Shown piece by piece: positions 1 through 10,317 of a stretch of DNA of 64,000 nt. The DNA is from Variovorax sp. YR216 (lineage in GTDB: Bacteria; Pseudomonadota; Gammaproteobacteria; Burkholderiales; Burkholderiaceae_C): NCBI RefSeq assembly GCF_900107745.1, contig NZ_FNRO01000001.1, positions 124,001 to 188,000 on the forward strand, given 5' to 3'. The stretch's first letter is position 1, and the number at the start of each line of letters is the position of its first letter. The notes under the pieces are model-generated. The model saw only the letters and a program-made list of their open reading frames with translations, searched no databases and was not told the origin of the DNA. The position numbers were made by a program, and so were the translations under genes.

Positions 1-645
1 CCCGCGCGACCAGCGGAACGTCACGCCTGCGTCGCGGACCTTGCGGCGTTCCTGCCGGATCTTCTTGCGCTTGTCGTGCGAGAGGTTCGCGAGGAAGGCG
101 TCGAAATCGTGCCAGTCCTCGTTGGTCCAGTGGAACTGGACCGTGTGGCGAAGCATCAGCCCGGCGTCGGCGCAGGCCACGATGTCGTCGTCGGCGCCGA
201 AGAGCAGGTGCAGCGACGACACCTCCGTCTGCTCGCACCAGGCGACCAGTGCGCGCAGAAGCAGCGCGCGGCTCGGCGCATCGCGCGCGAGCACGCGGGT
301 GCCGGGCACCGGCGTGAAGGGCACCGCGACAACCGCCTTGGGGTAATAGTGCAACCCATGCTGCTGATAGGCGTTGGCCCAGGCCCAGTCGAAGACGTAT
401 TCGCCGTACGAATGGTCCTTGACGTAGACCGGGCACGCGGCCATGAGTACACCGTCCTGCCATAGCGTGACGAAGTGCGGCGCCCAGCCGGTGCGAGGCG
501 ATGCGCTGTCGCTCGCGTCGAGCGCGTCCAGGTAGGCGTGGCGCATGAAGGGCGAGGGCTCCGCCTGCGCGATGAGCAGGCCGTCCCAGGCGGCAGCGTC
601 GATCTCGGCGACCGATCGGTGGATGCGGATGACCGGTTCGCTCAA
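1..645 (-). CDS. FemAB-like GNAT-superfamily acyltransferase (PF04339 type), 3' end cut by window
   Basis: Reading the minus strand from a TTG at 645 gives an uninterrupted 215-codon frame that leaves the left edge without a stop, so the C-terminus is missing. The translation contains the aromatic stretch YGEYVFDWAWANAYQQHGL and, nearer the edge, LSHDKRKKIRQERRK. These features are typical of the DUF482/PF04339 group, which is related to FemAB aminoacyl transferases and the GNAT fold. No precise substrate is established for the family. The frame stays open upstream of 645 into the end of the DMT gene, and no good Shine-Dalgarno sits before the TTG, so the start is uncertain. It follows the DMT transporter on the same strand by about ten bases, suggesting co-transcription. 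Confidence 0.8.
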   Translation of the reverse strand, partial: MSEPVIRIHRSVAEIDAAAWDGLLIAQAEPSPFMRHAYLDALDASDSASPRTGWAPHFVTLWQDGVLMAACPVYVKDHSYGEYVFDWAWANAYQQHGLHYYPKAVVAVPFTPVPGTRVLARDAPSRALLLRALVAWCEQTEVSSLHLLFGADDDIVACADAGLMLRHTVQFHWTNEDWHDFDAFLANLSHDKRKKIRQERRKVRDAGVTFRWSRG

Positions 646-655
646 GGGAGTCCCA

Positions 656-1594
656 TCAGGTCCTTTTGGCGCCGAGGGTCTCGGCAACGTAGATGCCGCC
701 GAGCACGAGGGCCAGCGCGACCGCGTGATACGGCGAGAGCGGTTCGCCAAGGATGAGCACCGCGAGCAGCGGCCCGAAGATCGGCACCAGATTGAGAAAG
801 ACGCCGGCCCGCGCGGGGCCGATCAGCCCGACGGCGTGGATGAAGGTGATCTGTGACACGAAAGAGGGCAAGAGGCCAATGAAGACGATCAGCGCGAGAC
901 CCTTCGAGGTCGGCATGAAGAACTGGCCCATCGCGATCTCTGCCGCGACCAGCGGCAGCGAAACCACGCAGGCCACCGCGGCAGTTGCGGCAAAGAACAC
1001 GATCGCCGGCACCGCAGGCCGATTGCGCAGGCCCAGGGCGTAGCCGGCGTACAGCAGGCAGGCGACGATCATCCAGACGTCGCCGATATTGAAGCCGAGG
1101 GTTGCGAGCAAGGCCAGATCTCCGCGCGATGCGACGACGCCGATGCCGGCAACCGTCATCATGACGCCGATGATCTGCAGGCCGCGGATCCGCGTGCCGA
1201 AAAAGAGAAAACTGCCGACGAGCACCAGCACCGGAATGGTGCCCTGGATGATCGCGATGTTGATGGCCGTCGTGTGGTGTGCTGCTGCATAGAAGAGCGC
1301 GTTGAAACCGGTGAAGCCCAGCGTGCCCATCAGCGCAATGGCGCGCCATGACGGCAGCAGCGTTCGCCAGTGCGCTGCGATCTCGCCCCGCGAAGTGAAT
1401 CCGAGCGCCGTGCAGCAGACGATCCAGCGCGAAAAGGTCAGCATCATCGGCGAGACCTCTCCGACGGCGAGTCGCGCGGCGACCGCGTTGGCGCCCCAGA
1501 TCACCGTGGTGAAGACCAGCAGGAAGTAGGCCTGACCTTGCGGGCTCGGGATGACCGAGTCGAAGAAGTTGGCGAAGGGGGAACCAGTGCGCAT
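656..1594 (-). CDS. DMT superfamily (EamA) transporter
   Basis: The 312-residue product is almost entirely hydrophobic, with about ten predicted membrane helices arranged as two EamA repeats, the standard architecture of drug/metabolite exporters. The first helix carries the family-typical VIWGANAVAARLAVGE. DMT members export amino acids, nucleosides or small toxic metabolites, and nothing here fixes the substrate. The ATG at 1594 is the only sensible start, since the next upstream bases are the glnB promoter region on the other strand. The stop lies about ten bases from the putative start of the FemAB-like gene, so the two probably form a short leftward operon. Confidence 0.85.
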   Translation of the reverse strand: MRTGSPFANFFDSVIPSPQGQAYFLLVFTTVIWGANAVAARLAVGEVSPMMLTFSRWIVCCTALGFTSRGEIAAHWRTLLPSWRAIALMGTLGFTGFNALFYAAAHHTTAINIAIIQGTIPVLVLVGSFLFFGTRIRGLQIIGVMMTVAGIGVVASRGDLALLATLGFNIGDVWMIVACLLYAGYALGLRNRPAVPAIVFFAATAAVACVVSLPLVAAEIAMGQFFMPTSKGLALIVFIGLLPSFVSQITFIHAVGLIGPARAGVFLNLVPIFGPLLAVLILGEPLSPYHAVALALVLGGIYVAETLGAKRT

Positions 1595-1700
1595 GGCTGG
1601 GCGAGGTTAACAGCCCCCGCGATCACGCGTGCCTCGAGGGTTGCGCGGCGGATGCGCGAAATGCGGATGACATAATCGTTCGGCCGTTTCCCCGCTTTGA

Positions 1701-2051
<351 letters not shown>

Positions 2052-2056
2052 GCTCT

Positions 2057-2107
2057 CCCCCAGGCTGCGCGCACTCCGTGTCGCTTTGCCAACCCCCTTC
2101 CGGGGGC
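2057..2107. repeat. Dispersed intergenic repeat, copy 1
   Basis: A 51-base element starting CCCCCAGGCTGCGCGC and ending CCGGGGGC matches a second element at 58933-58983 at 47 of 51 positions. It lies between the convergent glnB and LOG genes. Its last part can fold (CCCCC against GGGGG), and it is followed at once by another hairpin. Similar sequences are, in my recollection, common between genes in Comamonadaceae, but I could not search for more copies. Confidence 0.75.
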
Positions 2108-2144
2108 AACACCAGTGGACCGGCGGAGCCGGATCCACGGTGTT
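2108..2144. terminator. Interrupted hairpin behind repeat copy 1, possible terminator between glnB and the LOG gene
   Basis: An imperfect inverted repeat runs from AACACC (2108-2113) to GGTGTT (2139-2144), with internal GTGGA/TCCAC and CCGG/CCGG pairings around a GGAG loop region. It sits between two convergent genes. There is no strong T-run on either side, so intrinsic termination is only a possibility. Confidence 0.4.
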
Positions 2145-2167
2145 TCTGGCTTCAGGGCGTGCCTGAT

Positions 2168-2758
2168 CTATAGGACTTCGGCCAGTTTGTCGCCTCGGGG
2201 GTGGCGGCCGACTTCTTCGACGAGGGCTTCGAGCAAAGCGGGGGCGTCGTTGCCGGAGCGCACCAACTCCATCTGCCATTCGCCCATGAAGCCTTCGCGC
2301 ACGCTGTGCGCAAGGAATCCGAGCAGGGCGTCGTAGTAACCCCCTGCGTTCAGGATGCCGACCGGCTTGTCGTGGTAGCCGAGCTGGCGCCAGGTCCAGA
2401 TTTCGAATAATTCCTCAAGAGTGCCGATGCCGCCCGGCAGGGCCAGGAAGGCGTCGGCGCGCTCGCCCATCATGGCCTTGCGCTCATGCATGGTGTCGAC
2501 GACGTGGAGCTCGTCGCTCTGGCGGTTGGCCAGTTCCTTGTCGACCAGCGCCTTGGGAATGACGCCCACCACGCGGCCGCCGGCGGCTCGGGTGGCCTCG
2601 GCGACAGTGCCCATCAACCCGGTCCGCCCGCCGCCGTAGACCAGTTGTCCACCGCGTTCGCCGATCCAGCGGCCGACGGCCCGCGCAACGTGGACGAATT
2701 CCGGACGCTCACCGGGGCGGGAGCCGCAATACACGCAAATCGAAAAAGTTGGAGTCAT
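2168..2758 (-). CDS. LOG family protein (Rossman-fold nucleotide phosphoribohydrolase)
   Basis: The 196-residue product has both signatures of the LOG (lonely guy) family: the nucleotide-binding YGGGRTGLMG near residue 45 and the catalytic PGGIGTLEE near residue 110. Family members cleave ribosyl 5'-monophosphates of cytokinins or AMP-like nucleotides to the free base and ribose 5-phosphate; many bacterial members are annotated as TIGR00730 proteins without a known cellular role. I start at the ATG at 2758. The longer open frame upstream has no homology-like sequence and would run into the diacylglycerol kinase gene. The gene follows that kinase by 29 bases on the same strand and may be the last member of the sigma-factor operon. 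Confidence 0.88.
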   Translation of the reverse strand: MTPTFSICVYCGSRPGERPEFVHVARAVGRWIGERGGQLVYGGGRTGLMGTVAEATRAAGGRVVGVIPKALVDKELANRQSDELHVVDTMHERKAMMGERADAFLALPGGIGTLEELFEIWTWRQLGYHDKPVGILNAGGYYDALLGFLAHSVREGFMGEWQMELVRSGNDAPALLEALVEEVGRHPRGDKLAEVL

Positions 2759-2787
2759 CCCCCGATCATGCCCGGCTCGGGCGTCGA

Positions 2788-3183
2788 CTATGTGGCAAAC
2801 CGTTGCCAGACGGCGGTGATCCAGACGCCGCCGCACAGGAGGATCGACAGCAGGACGGCTGCGCTGCCGAGATCCTTGGCCTTCTTGGAGAAGCTGTGCC
2901 ATTCGGGCCCGACGCGGTCGATTGCCGCTTCGATGCCGCTGTTGAGCAATTCAACGATCAGGACAACCGCCAGCACGGCGATGAGCAGCGCGGTTTCGAC
3001 CCAGTTGCGACCGACCCAGAACGCCGCCGGCAGCATCACGAGGGCGAAGAGGATTTCCTGGCGGAAAGCAGGCTCGTGCCAGCCTTCCCGCAACCCGTGG
3101 AGCGAAATCAGGGTCGCGTGCCACACGCGGATCAGTCCGCGGCGGCTCTTTTGAGGATTGACGAGGGGTTCGCTGGTGCTCAC
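2788..3183 (-). CDS. dgkA: Diacylglycerol kinase
   Basis: This 131-residue integral membrane protein matches prokaryotic DgkA. It has an amphipathic N-terminus, then three hydrophobic helices, with the family signature VELLNSGIEAAIDR containing the catalytic Glu and Asn, followed by the KDLGSAAV motif. DgkA phosphorylates diacylglycerol to phosphatidate, recycling lipid released by osmoregulated glucan and lipid A modification. The start is a GTG at 3183 whose bases overlap the TGA stop of the RDD gene (GTGA), so translation is probably coupled. A longer frame upstream lies inside the RDD gene and is not needed. Confidence 0.92.
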   Translation of the reverse strand: MSTSEPLVNPQKSRRGLIRVWHATLISLHGLREGWHEPAFRQEILFALVMLPAAFWVGRNWVETALLIAVLAVVLIVELLNSGIEAAIDRVGPEWHSFSKKAKDLGSAAVLLSILLCGGVWITAVWQRFAT

Positions 3184-3737
3184 GACTTGCTCAGCGGCTT
3201 CGAGGCAACGAGCCGAGTGCCCGCCCACACGTCGTGCCAGAACTGCTGCTCGGGCTGGAAGCGCGCCAGGAGCGCCCACACGATGACCCAGCCGAAGATC
3301 AGGACGGCAGATTCACCCGCGCCGAGCCCGAAGGGCGAGATGGCCGCCAGCGGCGGCAGGAACCAGATCCAGCTCAGTAGATAGCGCAGTAGCGCCCGGC
3401 CTTGGGTGAGCGCGCGGCCATGCCGGTCGACGACCCGGATACCCCAGGTTTTCATCGCCAGCGTCTGGCCATGGGCCCAGAACCAGACGAAATAGACGCC
3501 GAAAACGATGAACAGAAACGCCTGAAGGAGATGGCGGCGCGAATCCATGCCACTGCGCATCTGGCTCAGGGTGCTGAACAGCCAGCCGGCGATGAACACG
3601 ACGGCGAAAAGCAGCATGCCCTCGTAGAGCCAGCAGGCCATGCGGCGCCATAGTCCGGGTGCCACAAGGTGGGAAGCTGCGGTGTCGTCGGCGGACGGTC
3701 GAAGGGATCCGGCGTTGCCGGGAGGCGCGGAACGCAT
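3180..3737 (-). CDS. RDD family membrane protein
   Basis: The product, 185 residues from the ATG at 3737, has several hydrophobic helices and the conserved RDD-domain elements WRRMACWLYEGML at the first helix and KTWGIRVVDRHG between later helices. RDD proteins are small membrane proteins with mostly unknown roles; some have been linked to ion exchange. An in-frame GTG four codons upstream is possible, and the gene overlaps neither neighbour badly with either choice. It sits between the DUF3106 gene (11 bases away) and dgkA (4-base overlap), inside the sigma-factor operon. Confidence 0.82.
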   Translation of the reverse strand: MRSAPPGNAGSLRPSADDTAASHLVAPGLWRRMACWLYEGMLLFAVVFIAGWLFSTLSQMRSGMDSRRHLLQAFLFIVFGVYFVWFWAHGQTLAMKTWGIRVVDRHGRALTQGRALLRYLLSWIWFLPPLAAISPFGLGAGESAVLIFGWVIVWALLARFQPEQQFWHDVWAGTRLVASKPLSKS

Positions 3738-3748
3738 TGGCACCTGTA

Positions 3749-4558
3749 TCAGGGCGCCGCTGGGGGTTGTTCCGAAGCCTTCGGCGCGACGTCCGTCGCG
3801 CTCGGCGGCGGAAACTGGGCTTCGGCGCTCACCGGCGGGAGGCTCGGTGCCGGAGCCGCGACGGGCGCTGGTGCAGGCACCGGCGCAGGCGCAGGACGCG
3901 GGGCGGCCGCAACCGGCGCGGGCGGCGGAGCGAGCTGAATCCTCGGCGTGTGCTGTCCGTCTTGCCCGGCGGCCGGGATGGGAACGAGCTTTTGCTCGGG
4001 CACGAGGCGGATCGTCGGCGCAGCGCCGGGTGCCTTCGCGCTCTTTGCGCGCTCGGCCAGCTTGCTCTTTTCTTCGTCGCTGAGCGCCTGGTAGGCTTCC
4101 CATTTCGCCTTGCGCTCATCGACAGGGACTTGCTTGACATTGGCGAAGTTGACCCGCGCCTGGGCGCGCTGCTGGTTGGTCAGGCTCGCCCATTCGGTCA
4201 TGCGGCTATGGAGCATCTCCTGCTCCTCGGGGGACATCTTGGCGTAGTCGCGCGAAACTGCCAGCCACTTTCGCTTGTGGGGTTCCGTCAGCTCGTCCCA
4301 ATAGGGCGAGAGCGGTTGCAGGGCCTTCTGCTGCCGCGCCGTGAGATCGCGCCACAGCGGCTTGGAGACGACCGGCGGCTTCGCCGGCGTGGTCGTCTGT
4401 GGCGGCGCCGAACTCTTGACCGACTGGGCCTCGACCGACGAACTGGCAAGACCAGCGGCGCCAATGAGGAGGCCGGCGCTCAGCCAGGCAGCAGCCGCTC
4501 GCGGACGAGCGCACGCGAGACCGAGCGCTTCAGCGCGGGAGAGGGGGCGTTGATGCAT
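3749..4558 (-). CDS. DUF3106 domain protein, likely exported
   Basis: The 269-residue product begins with a basic segment and a hydrophobic stretch (residues about 23-42, ending near VEAQ) that looks like a signal peptide or membrane anchor. Residues about 65-150 form the helical DUF3106 region, rich in Trp/Arg/Glu (repeated WRDL, LSPYW, WASLTNQQR). The last 100 residues are a proline/alanine-rich tail, probably disordered and periplasmic. The function is unknown; its composition resembles heptad-type periplasmic stress proteins, but that is only an analogy. It is the third gene of the operon led by the sigma factor, 15 bases after the DUF3619 gene. Confidence 0.78.
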   Translation of the reverse strand: MHQRPLSRAEALGLACARPRAAAAWLSAGLLIGAAGLASSSVEAQSVKSSAPPQTTTPAKPPVVSKPLWRDLTARQQKALQPLSPYWDELTEPHKRKWLAVSRDYAKMSPEEQEMLHSRMTEWASLTNQQRAQARVNFANVKQVPVDERKAKWEAYQALSDEEKSKLAERAKSAKAPGAAPTIRLVPEQKLVPIPAAGQDGQHTPRIQLAPPPAPVAAAPRPAPAPVPAPAPVAAPAPSLPPVSAEAQFPPPSATDVAPKASEQPPAAP

Positions 4559-4573
4559 TCGGTTGCCGGGCGA

Positions 4574-5002
4574 TCAGCGTTCGGGCGAGTCGTCCGACGT
4601 CTTCAGGAACTGCGCAAATCCCGGATCGGTGTAGGCCGCGGGAGGGAGGTCGTCAGTCAGCAGCGCGGAGTCGATCGCGGCGATTTCATTGGCGCGGTTG
4701 TCTTCCTGCATCACACTGATCGCCACCAGGCCGGCGACAAGGGCAACCAACGGGATGACCGAGCCGATCCGCGTCCACCAGCTGCCGCCGAGCGTCGCCG
4801 TGCCGCCGCGCGAGAGCACCACGGGTGCCGGGCGAAGCTGCTGCGCGACCTTGCGACGGGCGACGGCTTGCACCCTCGCTGCTCGCAAGCGCTCGCTGAC
4901 CTCGTGCGACAGCTCGCCATTGCCGGCGGTCAGGCGCGCAGCCACCTGGCGGGCGAAGCGCTCCTCGAGTGCGGCGGAAGAGGCAGTTTGCGTAGTGTTC
5001 AT
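4574..5002 (-). CDS. DUF3619 single-pass membrane protein, candidate anti-sigma partner
   Basis: The 142-residue product has a charged cytoplasmic N-terminus (about residues 1-75, including the helix ALEERFARQVAARLT), one transmembrane helix (about residues 81-102, IGSVIPLVALVAGLVAISVM) and a short acidic exterior tail. The ATG at 5002 overlaps the TGA of the sigma-factor gene by four bases, so the two are translationally coupled. Coupling with a sigma factor and a cytoplasmic helix before one membrane span is the usual arrangement of anti-sigma factors, but DUF3619 is not proven to be one and no zinc-binding HxxxCxxC motif is visible. Confidence 0.8.
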   Translation of the reverse strand: MNTTQTASSAALEERFARQVAARLTAGNGELSHEVSERLRAARVQAVARRKVAQQLRPAPVVLSRGGTATLGGSWWTRIGSVIPLVALVAGLVAISVMQEDNRANEIAAIDSALLTDDLPPAAYTDPGFAQFLKTSDDSPER

Positions 5003-5565
5003 AGCGAAATTCCCTTGGCTTTGAGCGCCTTGCTCAAGGCGTGGACGGCGCGCGAACAGTGGGTCTTGACGCTCCCTTCGGAACACCCCATGGCGGCCGC
5101 CGTCTCTGCGACATCCATTTCCTCCCAGTAACGCATCAGAAAGGCCTCGCGTTGACGACCCGGCAGCGCCGCGATTTGTTCCTCGATTTCGCGAAAAATC
5201 TGAGCCCGCCTCGTGGTGTCCTCGGCGCTCTCGGATTCCTGGGAGTCCGCCGACAGCTGGATGTGCTCCAGGAGGTCGAAATCACCGTCGTCGTCCAGAT
5301 TCTCGAAATCGCTCAGGTTGGAAAAAAGGGCCTTGCGGGTCTTCTGCCGCCGGAACCAGTCCAGGGTGCAGTTCGACAGGATGCGCTGGAACAGCAGCGG
5401 CAGCTCGTTCACCGGCTTGTCGCCGTAGTGCTCGGCCAGCTTCATCATGCTGTCCTGCACGATGTCCAGCGCGGCTTCTTCGTCCCGGACGTGGTAGACG
5501 GACCGCTTGAAGGCCCGTCGTTCGACGCTCTTCAGGAAATCGGATAGTTCTTTTTCAGTGGCCAA
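4999..5565 (-). CDS. ECF-type RNA polymerase sigma factor
   Basis: The 188-residue product has sigma region 2 (DIVQDSMMKLAEHYG and the -10-binding helix with LDWFRRQKTRKALF) and sigma region 4 (ALPGRQREAFLMRYWEEMDVAETAAAMGCSEGSVKTH split over the HTH), with no region 1 or 3. That is the ECF (group 4) layout. The linker between the regions is long and acidic (about residues 85-120). It is the first gene of a leftward block with DUF3619, DUF3106, RDD and dgkA, implying an envelope-stress regulon. It is divergent from ilvB. Confidence 0.9.
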   Translation of the reverse strand: MATEKELSDFLKSVERRAFKRSVYHVRDEEAALDIVQDSMMKLAEHYGDKPVNELPLLFQRILSNCTLDWFRRQKTRKALFSNLSDFENLDDDGDFDLLEHIQLSADSQESESAEDTTRRAQIFREIEEQIAALPGRQREAFLMRYWEEMDVAETAAAMGCSEGSVKTHCSRAVHALSKALKAKGISL

Positions 5566-5845
5566 GCGAGTCCGGCGCCGGGGGATGCGCCGCGTACGAA
5601 GTATCTCGGGGGACGGGGTCTTTTTCGCCGCGGATTATGCCTGCGAGCCTTAATTGACCGTGATGTGGCCCTTCGGGTGCCTTCCGGTGTCATAATCCGC
5701 CTTGCAAGTCAAAAGGCAAACGGGTCACGATCCGGCGGTTGACAAATCCGCCCATGGTTGTGGCCTCAAGTCCCGACGCGGCTTCAAAAGAGCTGGTGAA
5801 GGGGCACCCAAGGTTTTTCGTTCCCGAAAATCGCAAAGGTTGATC
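5566..5845. other. Divergent intergenic region between the sigma-factor operon and ilvB
   Basis: This stretch must hold the promoters for both directions. It contains TTGACC near 5654, CATAAT near 5691 and TTGACA near 5739, but no pair has a 16-18 base spacer, so I do not call a promoter. A 29-codon open frame (5754-5843) ends two bases before the ilvB start. It lacks runs of Leu, Ile or Val codons and no terminator hairpin follows, so I do not treat it as an attenuator. AAAGG before 5846 is the ilvB ribosome-binding site. Confidence 0.5.
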
Positions 5846-7621
5846 ATGGAAATGTCAAAGGCGGAACTTGCTTCCGCAGCAGCCGTCACCGGCGGTCAAA
5901 CACAAGAACTCATGGGCGCCGAGGTGCTGGTCAAGGCACTTCAGGCTGAGGGCGTCAAGTACGTCTGGGGCTATCCGGGCGGCGCGGTTCTCTACATCTA
6001 CGACGCGTTCTACAAGCAGGACACCATCCAGCATGTGCTGGTTCGCCATGAGCAGGCTGCCGTGCATGCCGCCGACGGCTACGCGCGTGCCACCGGCGAC
6101 GTGGGCGTCGCGCTCGTGACGTCCGGACCAGGCCTCACGAATGCCGTGACCGGCATCGCGACCGCGTACATGGACAGCATCCCGATGGTCATCATCTCCG
6201 GCCAGGTGCCCACAGCGGCGATCGGCCTCGATGCGTTCCAGGAATGCGACACGGTTGGTATCACCCGTCCCATCGTCAAGCACAACTTCCTCGTCAAGGA
6301 TCCGAAGGATCTGGCCCTGACGATGAAAAAGGCCTTCCACATCGCGCGCAGCGGCCGCCCCGGCCCCGTGGTGGTGGACGTGCCGAAGGATGTTTCCTTC
6401 AAGAAGGTAACGTACAGCGGCTATCCCGAGAAGGTCGAGATGCGCTCGTACAACCCGGTGCGCAAGGGCCACGGCGGGCAGATCCGCAAGGCGCTGCAAC
6501 TGCTGCTGAACGCCAAGCGTCCTTATATCTATACCGGCGGTGGCGTGCTGCTCGGCAATGCGACCAACGAGCTGCGCACGCTGGTCGACATGCTCGGCTA
6601 CCCGGTCACGAACACGCTGATGGGCCTTGGCGCGTATCCCGCGTCGGATCGCAAGTTCCTTGGCATGCTGGGCATGCACGGCACCATCGAAGCCAACAAC
6701 GCAATGCAGAACTGCGACGTGTTGCTGGCCGTGGGTGCACGTTTCGACGACCGCGTGATCGGCAACCCGAAGCATTTTGCGCAAAACGAACGCAAGATCA
6801 TCCACATCGACATCGACCCGTCGAGCATCTCCAAGCGCGTGAAGGTCGACATCCCGATCGTCGGCGACGTGAAAGACGTGCTGACCGAACTGATCTCGAT
6901 GATCCGGGAAAGCACCACGCGCCCCGACGCCGGCGCGCTCGCGAGTTGGTGGGACACCATCGAAGGCTGGCGCAGCAAGGACTGCCTCAAGTACGACCGC
7001 GGCAACAAGGATGTGATCAAGCCGCAGCGCGTGATCGAGACCCTCTGGAACATGACCAAGGACACCGACACGTACATCACGTCGGACGTCGGCCAGCATC
7101 AGATGTGGGCGGCGCAGTACTACCGCTTCGACGAGCCGCGCCGCTGGATCAATTCGGGCGGGCTGGGCACGATGGGCGTCGGCATTCCGTACGCCATGGG
7201 CATCAAGCTCGCCAAGCCGGATTCGGAAGTGTTCTGCGTGACCGGCGAAGGCTCGGTGCAGATGTGCATCCAGGAACTGTCGACCTGCCTGCAGTACAAC
7301 ACGCCGATCAAGATCGTCTCGCTCAACAACCGCTACCTGGGCATGGTGCGGCAGTGGCAGGAGATCGAGTATTCGGGTCGCTACAGCCACAGCTACATGG
7401 ATGCGCTGCCCAACTTCGTGAAGCTCGCCGAAGCCTACGGTCACGTCGGCATGCTGATCGAGCGCCCGCAGGACGTGGAGCCCGCGCTGCGCGAAGCGCG
7501 CAAGCTCAAGGACCGCACGGTGTTCATGGACTTCCGCACCGACCCAACCGAGAACGTGTTCCCGATGGTCAAGGCGGGCATGGGCATCACCGAAATGCTG
7601 CTCGGCTCCGAAGACCTCTAA
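5846..7621 (+). CDS. ilvB: Acetolactate synthase large (catalytic) subunit
   Basis: The 591-residue product is a thiamine-diphosphate enzyme with the N-terminal pyrimidine-binding domain (catalytic Glu in VLVRHEQAAVHAADGYARAT), a central FAD-binding domain, and the C-terminal pyrophosphate-binding domain (GDVGQHQMWAAQYY, then GEGSVQM and NNRYLGMVRQWQ). It condenses two pyruvates, or pyruvate with 2-ketobutyrate, in the first committed step to valine/leucine and isoleucine. I start at the ATG at 5846, preceded by AAAGG. The longer open frame from 5702 has no family similarity. The gene leads the ilvB-ilvH-ilvC block. Confidence 0.95.
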   Translation: MEMSKAELASAAAVTGGQTQELMGAEVLVKALQAEGVKYVWGYPGGAVLYIYDAFYKQDTIQHVLVRHEQAAVHAADGYARATGDVGVALVTSGPGLTNAVTGIATAYMDSIPMVIISGQVPTAAIGLDAFQECDTVGITRPIVKHNFLVKDPKDLALTMKKAFHIARSGRPGPVVVDVPKDVSFKKVTYSGYPEKVEMRSYNPVRKGHGGQIRKALQLLLNAKRPYIYTGGGVLLGNATNELRTLVDMLGYPVTNTLMGLGAYPASDRKFLGMLGMHGTIEANNAMQNCDVLLAVGARFDDRVIGNPKHFAQNERKIIHIDIDPSSISKRVKVDIPIVGDVKDVLTELISMIRESTTRPDAGALASWWDTIEGWRSKDCLKYDRGNKDVIKPQRVIETLWNMTKDTDTYITSDVGQHQMWAAQYYRFDEPRRWINSGGLGTMGVGIPYAMGIKLAKPDSEVFCVTGEGSVQMCIQELSTCLQYNTPIKIVSLNNRYLGMVRQWQEIEYSGRYSHSYMDALPNFVKLAEAYGHVGMLIERPQDVEPALREARKLKDRTVFMDFRTDPTENVFPMVKAGMGITEMLLGSEDL

Positions 7622-7627
7622 ACCTGA

Positions 7628-9301
<1,674 letters not shown>

Positions 9302-9325
9302 TCGGAATCTTTCCGAACATGATCA

Positions 9326-9349
9326 GGGCCACCCTTCGGTGGCCCTTTT
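9326..9349 (+). terminator. Intrinsic terminator of the ilv operon
   Basis: A perfect 8-bp stem, GGGCCACC (9326-9333) with GGTGGCCC (9338-9345), encloses a CTTC loop and is followed by TTTT. It lies 25 bases after the ilvC stop. Confidence 0.9.
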
Positions 9350-9464
9350 CTTTCTGAGCGCCATGGCGCCTGAACTACACTGCGACCGATGCAATCGACC
9401 CCCTCATTTGTCCTGAATCCGACAGTCATTGGCGCCGCTGCGGCGCGCGCTGGAGGCCGGCTGC

Positions 9465-10289
9465 ATGCATGACGACACGATGCCCGAGGAACTGGCGCCC
9501 AAGAAGCGTCGGAAGGGTATCTACATCCTGCCGAACCTGTTCACGCTCGCGGCCTTGTTCGGGGGCTTCTACGCCATCGTGATGGCGATGAATGCGCGAT
9601 TCGATCTGGCTGCGCTGGGTGTCTTTGCGGCCATGATCCTGGACAGCCTCGATGGTCGCGTCGCTCGACTCACCAACACGCAGAGCGCATTCGGCGAGCA
9701 GATGGATTCGCTGTCGGACATGGTGTCCTTCGGTGCAGCGCCGGCGCTGATCGCCTATGAGTGGTCGCTGAAAGGGCTGGGCCGCTGGGGTTGGATCGCC
9801 GCCTTCGTCTACTGCGCCTGCGCTGCATTGCGACTCGCCCGGTTCAACGTCAACACGGGCGTCGTCGACAAGCGTTGGTTCCAGGGCTTGCCGTCACCCG
9901 CGGCTGCAGCGTTGGTCGCAGGCTTCATCTGGCTGGTGACCGAATGGGGCAAGCGCGGCGGCGAGGTGCTGTATCTCTCGTGGCAGCAGATCACCTGGAT
10001 CACCTTCGGCTTCACGCTGTACGCCGGGCTTTCGATGGTGACCAACGCGCCTTTCTACAGCTTCAAGGACGTGCAGGTGAAGAAGAGTGTGCCCTTCGCC
10101 GTGATCGTTCTGATCGCTCTGGGCATCGCCATCGTCAACATCCATCCGCCGACGGTTCTGTTCGGTATGTTCGTCGCGTACGGACTCAGTGGCTATGTCG
10201 TCTACGGTTGGCGCAAGGCAAAAGGGCAGCAGGTCAGCGTCATCAGCATCTCTACCGATGAACCCGATGAGCGAGGTCTGCACAAGTAG
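9465..10289 (+). CDS. pssA: CDP-diacylglycerol--serine O-phosphatidyltransferase
   Basis: The 274-residue membrane protein has the CDP-alcohol phosphotransferase signature near residue 55 (AMILDSLDGRVARLT...FGEQMDSLSD, matching DG-x2-AR-x8-G-x3-D-x3-D), which binds the metal and CDP-diacylglycerol, and about seven hydrophobic helices. It makes phosphatidylserine, the precursor of phosphatidylethanolamine. The ATG at 9465 has GGAGG eight bases upstream; a TTG at 9429 in the same frame gives an unneeded extension. The ilvC terminator upstream suggests its own promoter. The last codons probably overlap the -35 of the downstream leu leader. Confidence 0.93.
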   Translation: MHDDTMPEELAPKKRRKGIYILPNLFTLAALFGGFYAIVMAMNARFDLAALGVFAAMILDSLDGRVARLTNTQSAFGEQMDSLSDMVSFGAAPALIAYEWSLKGLGRWGWIAAFVYCACAALRLARFNVNTGVVDKRWFQGLPSPAAAALVAGFIWLVTEWGKRGGEVLYLSWQQITWITFGFTLYAGLSMVTNAPFYSFKDVQVKKSVPFAVIVLIALGIAIVNIHPPTVLFGMFVAYGLSGYVVYGWRKAKGQQVSVISISTDEPDERGLHK

Positions 10290-10307
10290 CCACTGCTGTG
10301 CTACATT
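10279..10307 (+). promoter_or_regulatory. Predicted promoter of the leu leader transcript
   Basis: TGCACA (10279-10284, four of six matches to the -35 consensus) and TACATT (10302-10307) are separated by 17 bases, with a TG extension two bases before the -10. Transcription would begin near 10314-10318, essentially at the ATG of the leader peptide. This is inferred from sequence only. Confidence 0.45.
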
Positions 10308-10317
10308 CCAGCCTCCT

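Noticed and set aside
5754..5843. 29-codon open frame directly upstream of ilvB as an attenuator leader
   Set aside because: It has only scattered Val codons, no Leu/Ile run, and no terminator hairpin follows before ilvB.
5702..5845. 48-residue N-terminal extension of IlvB
   Set aside because: Not similar to the family; AAAGG precedes the ATG at 5846.
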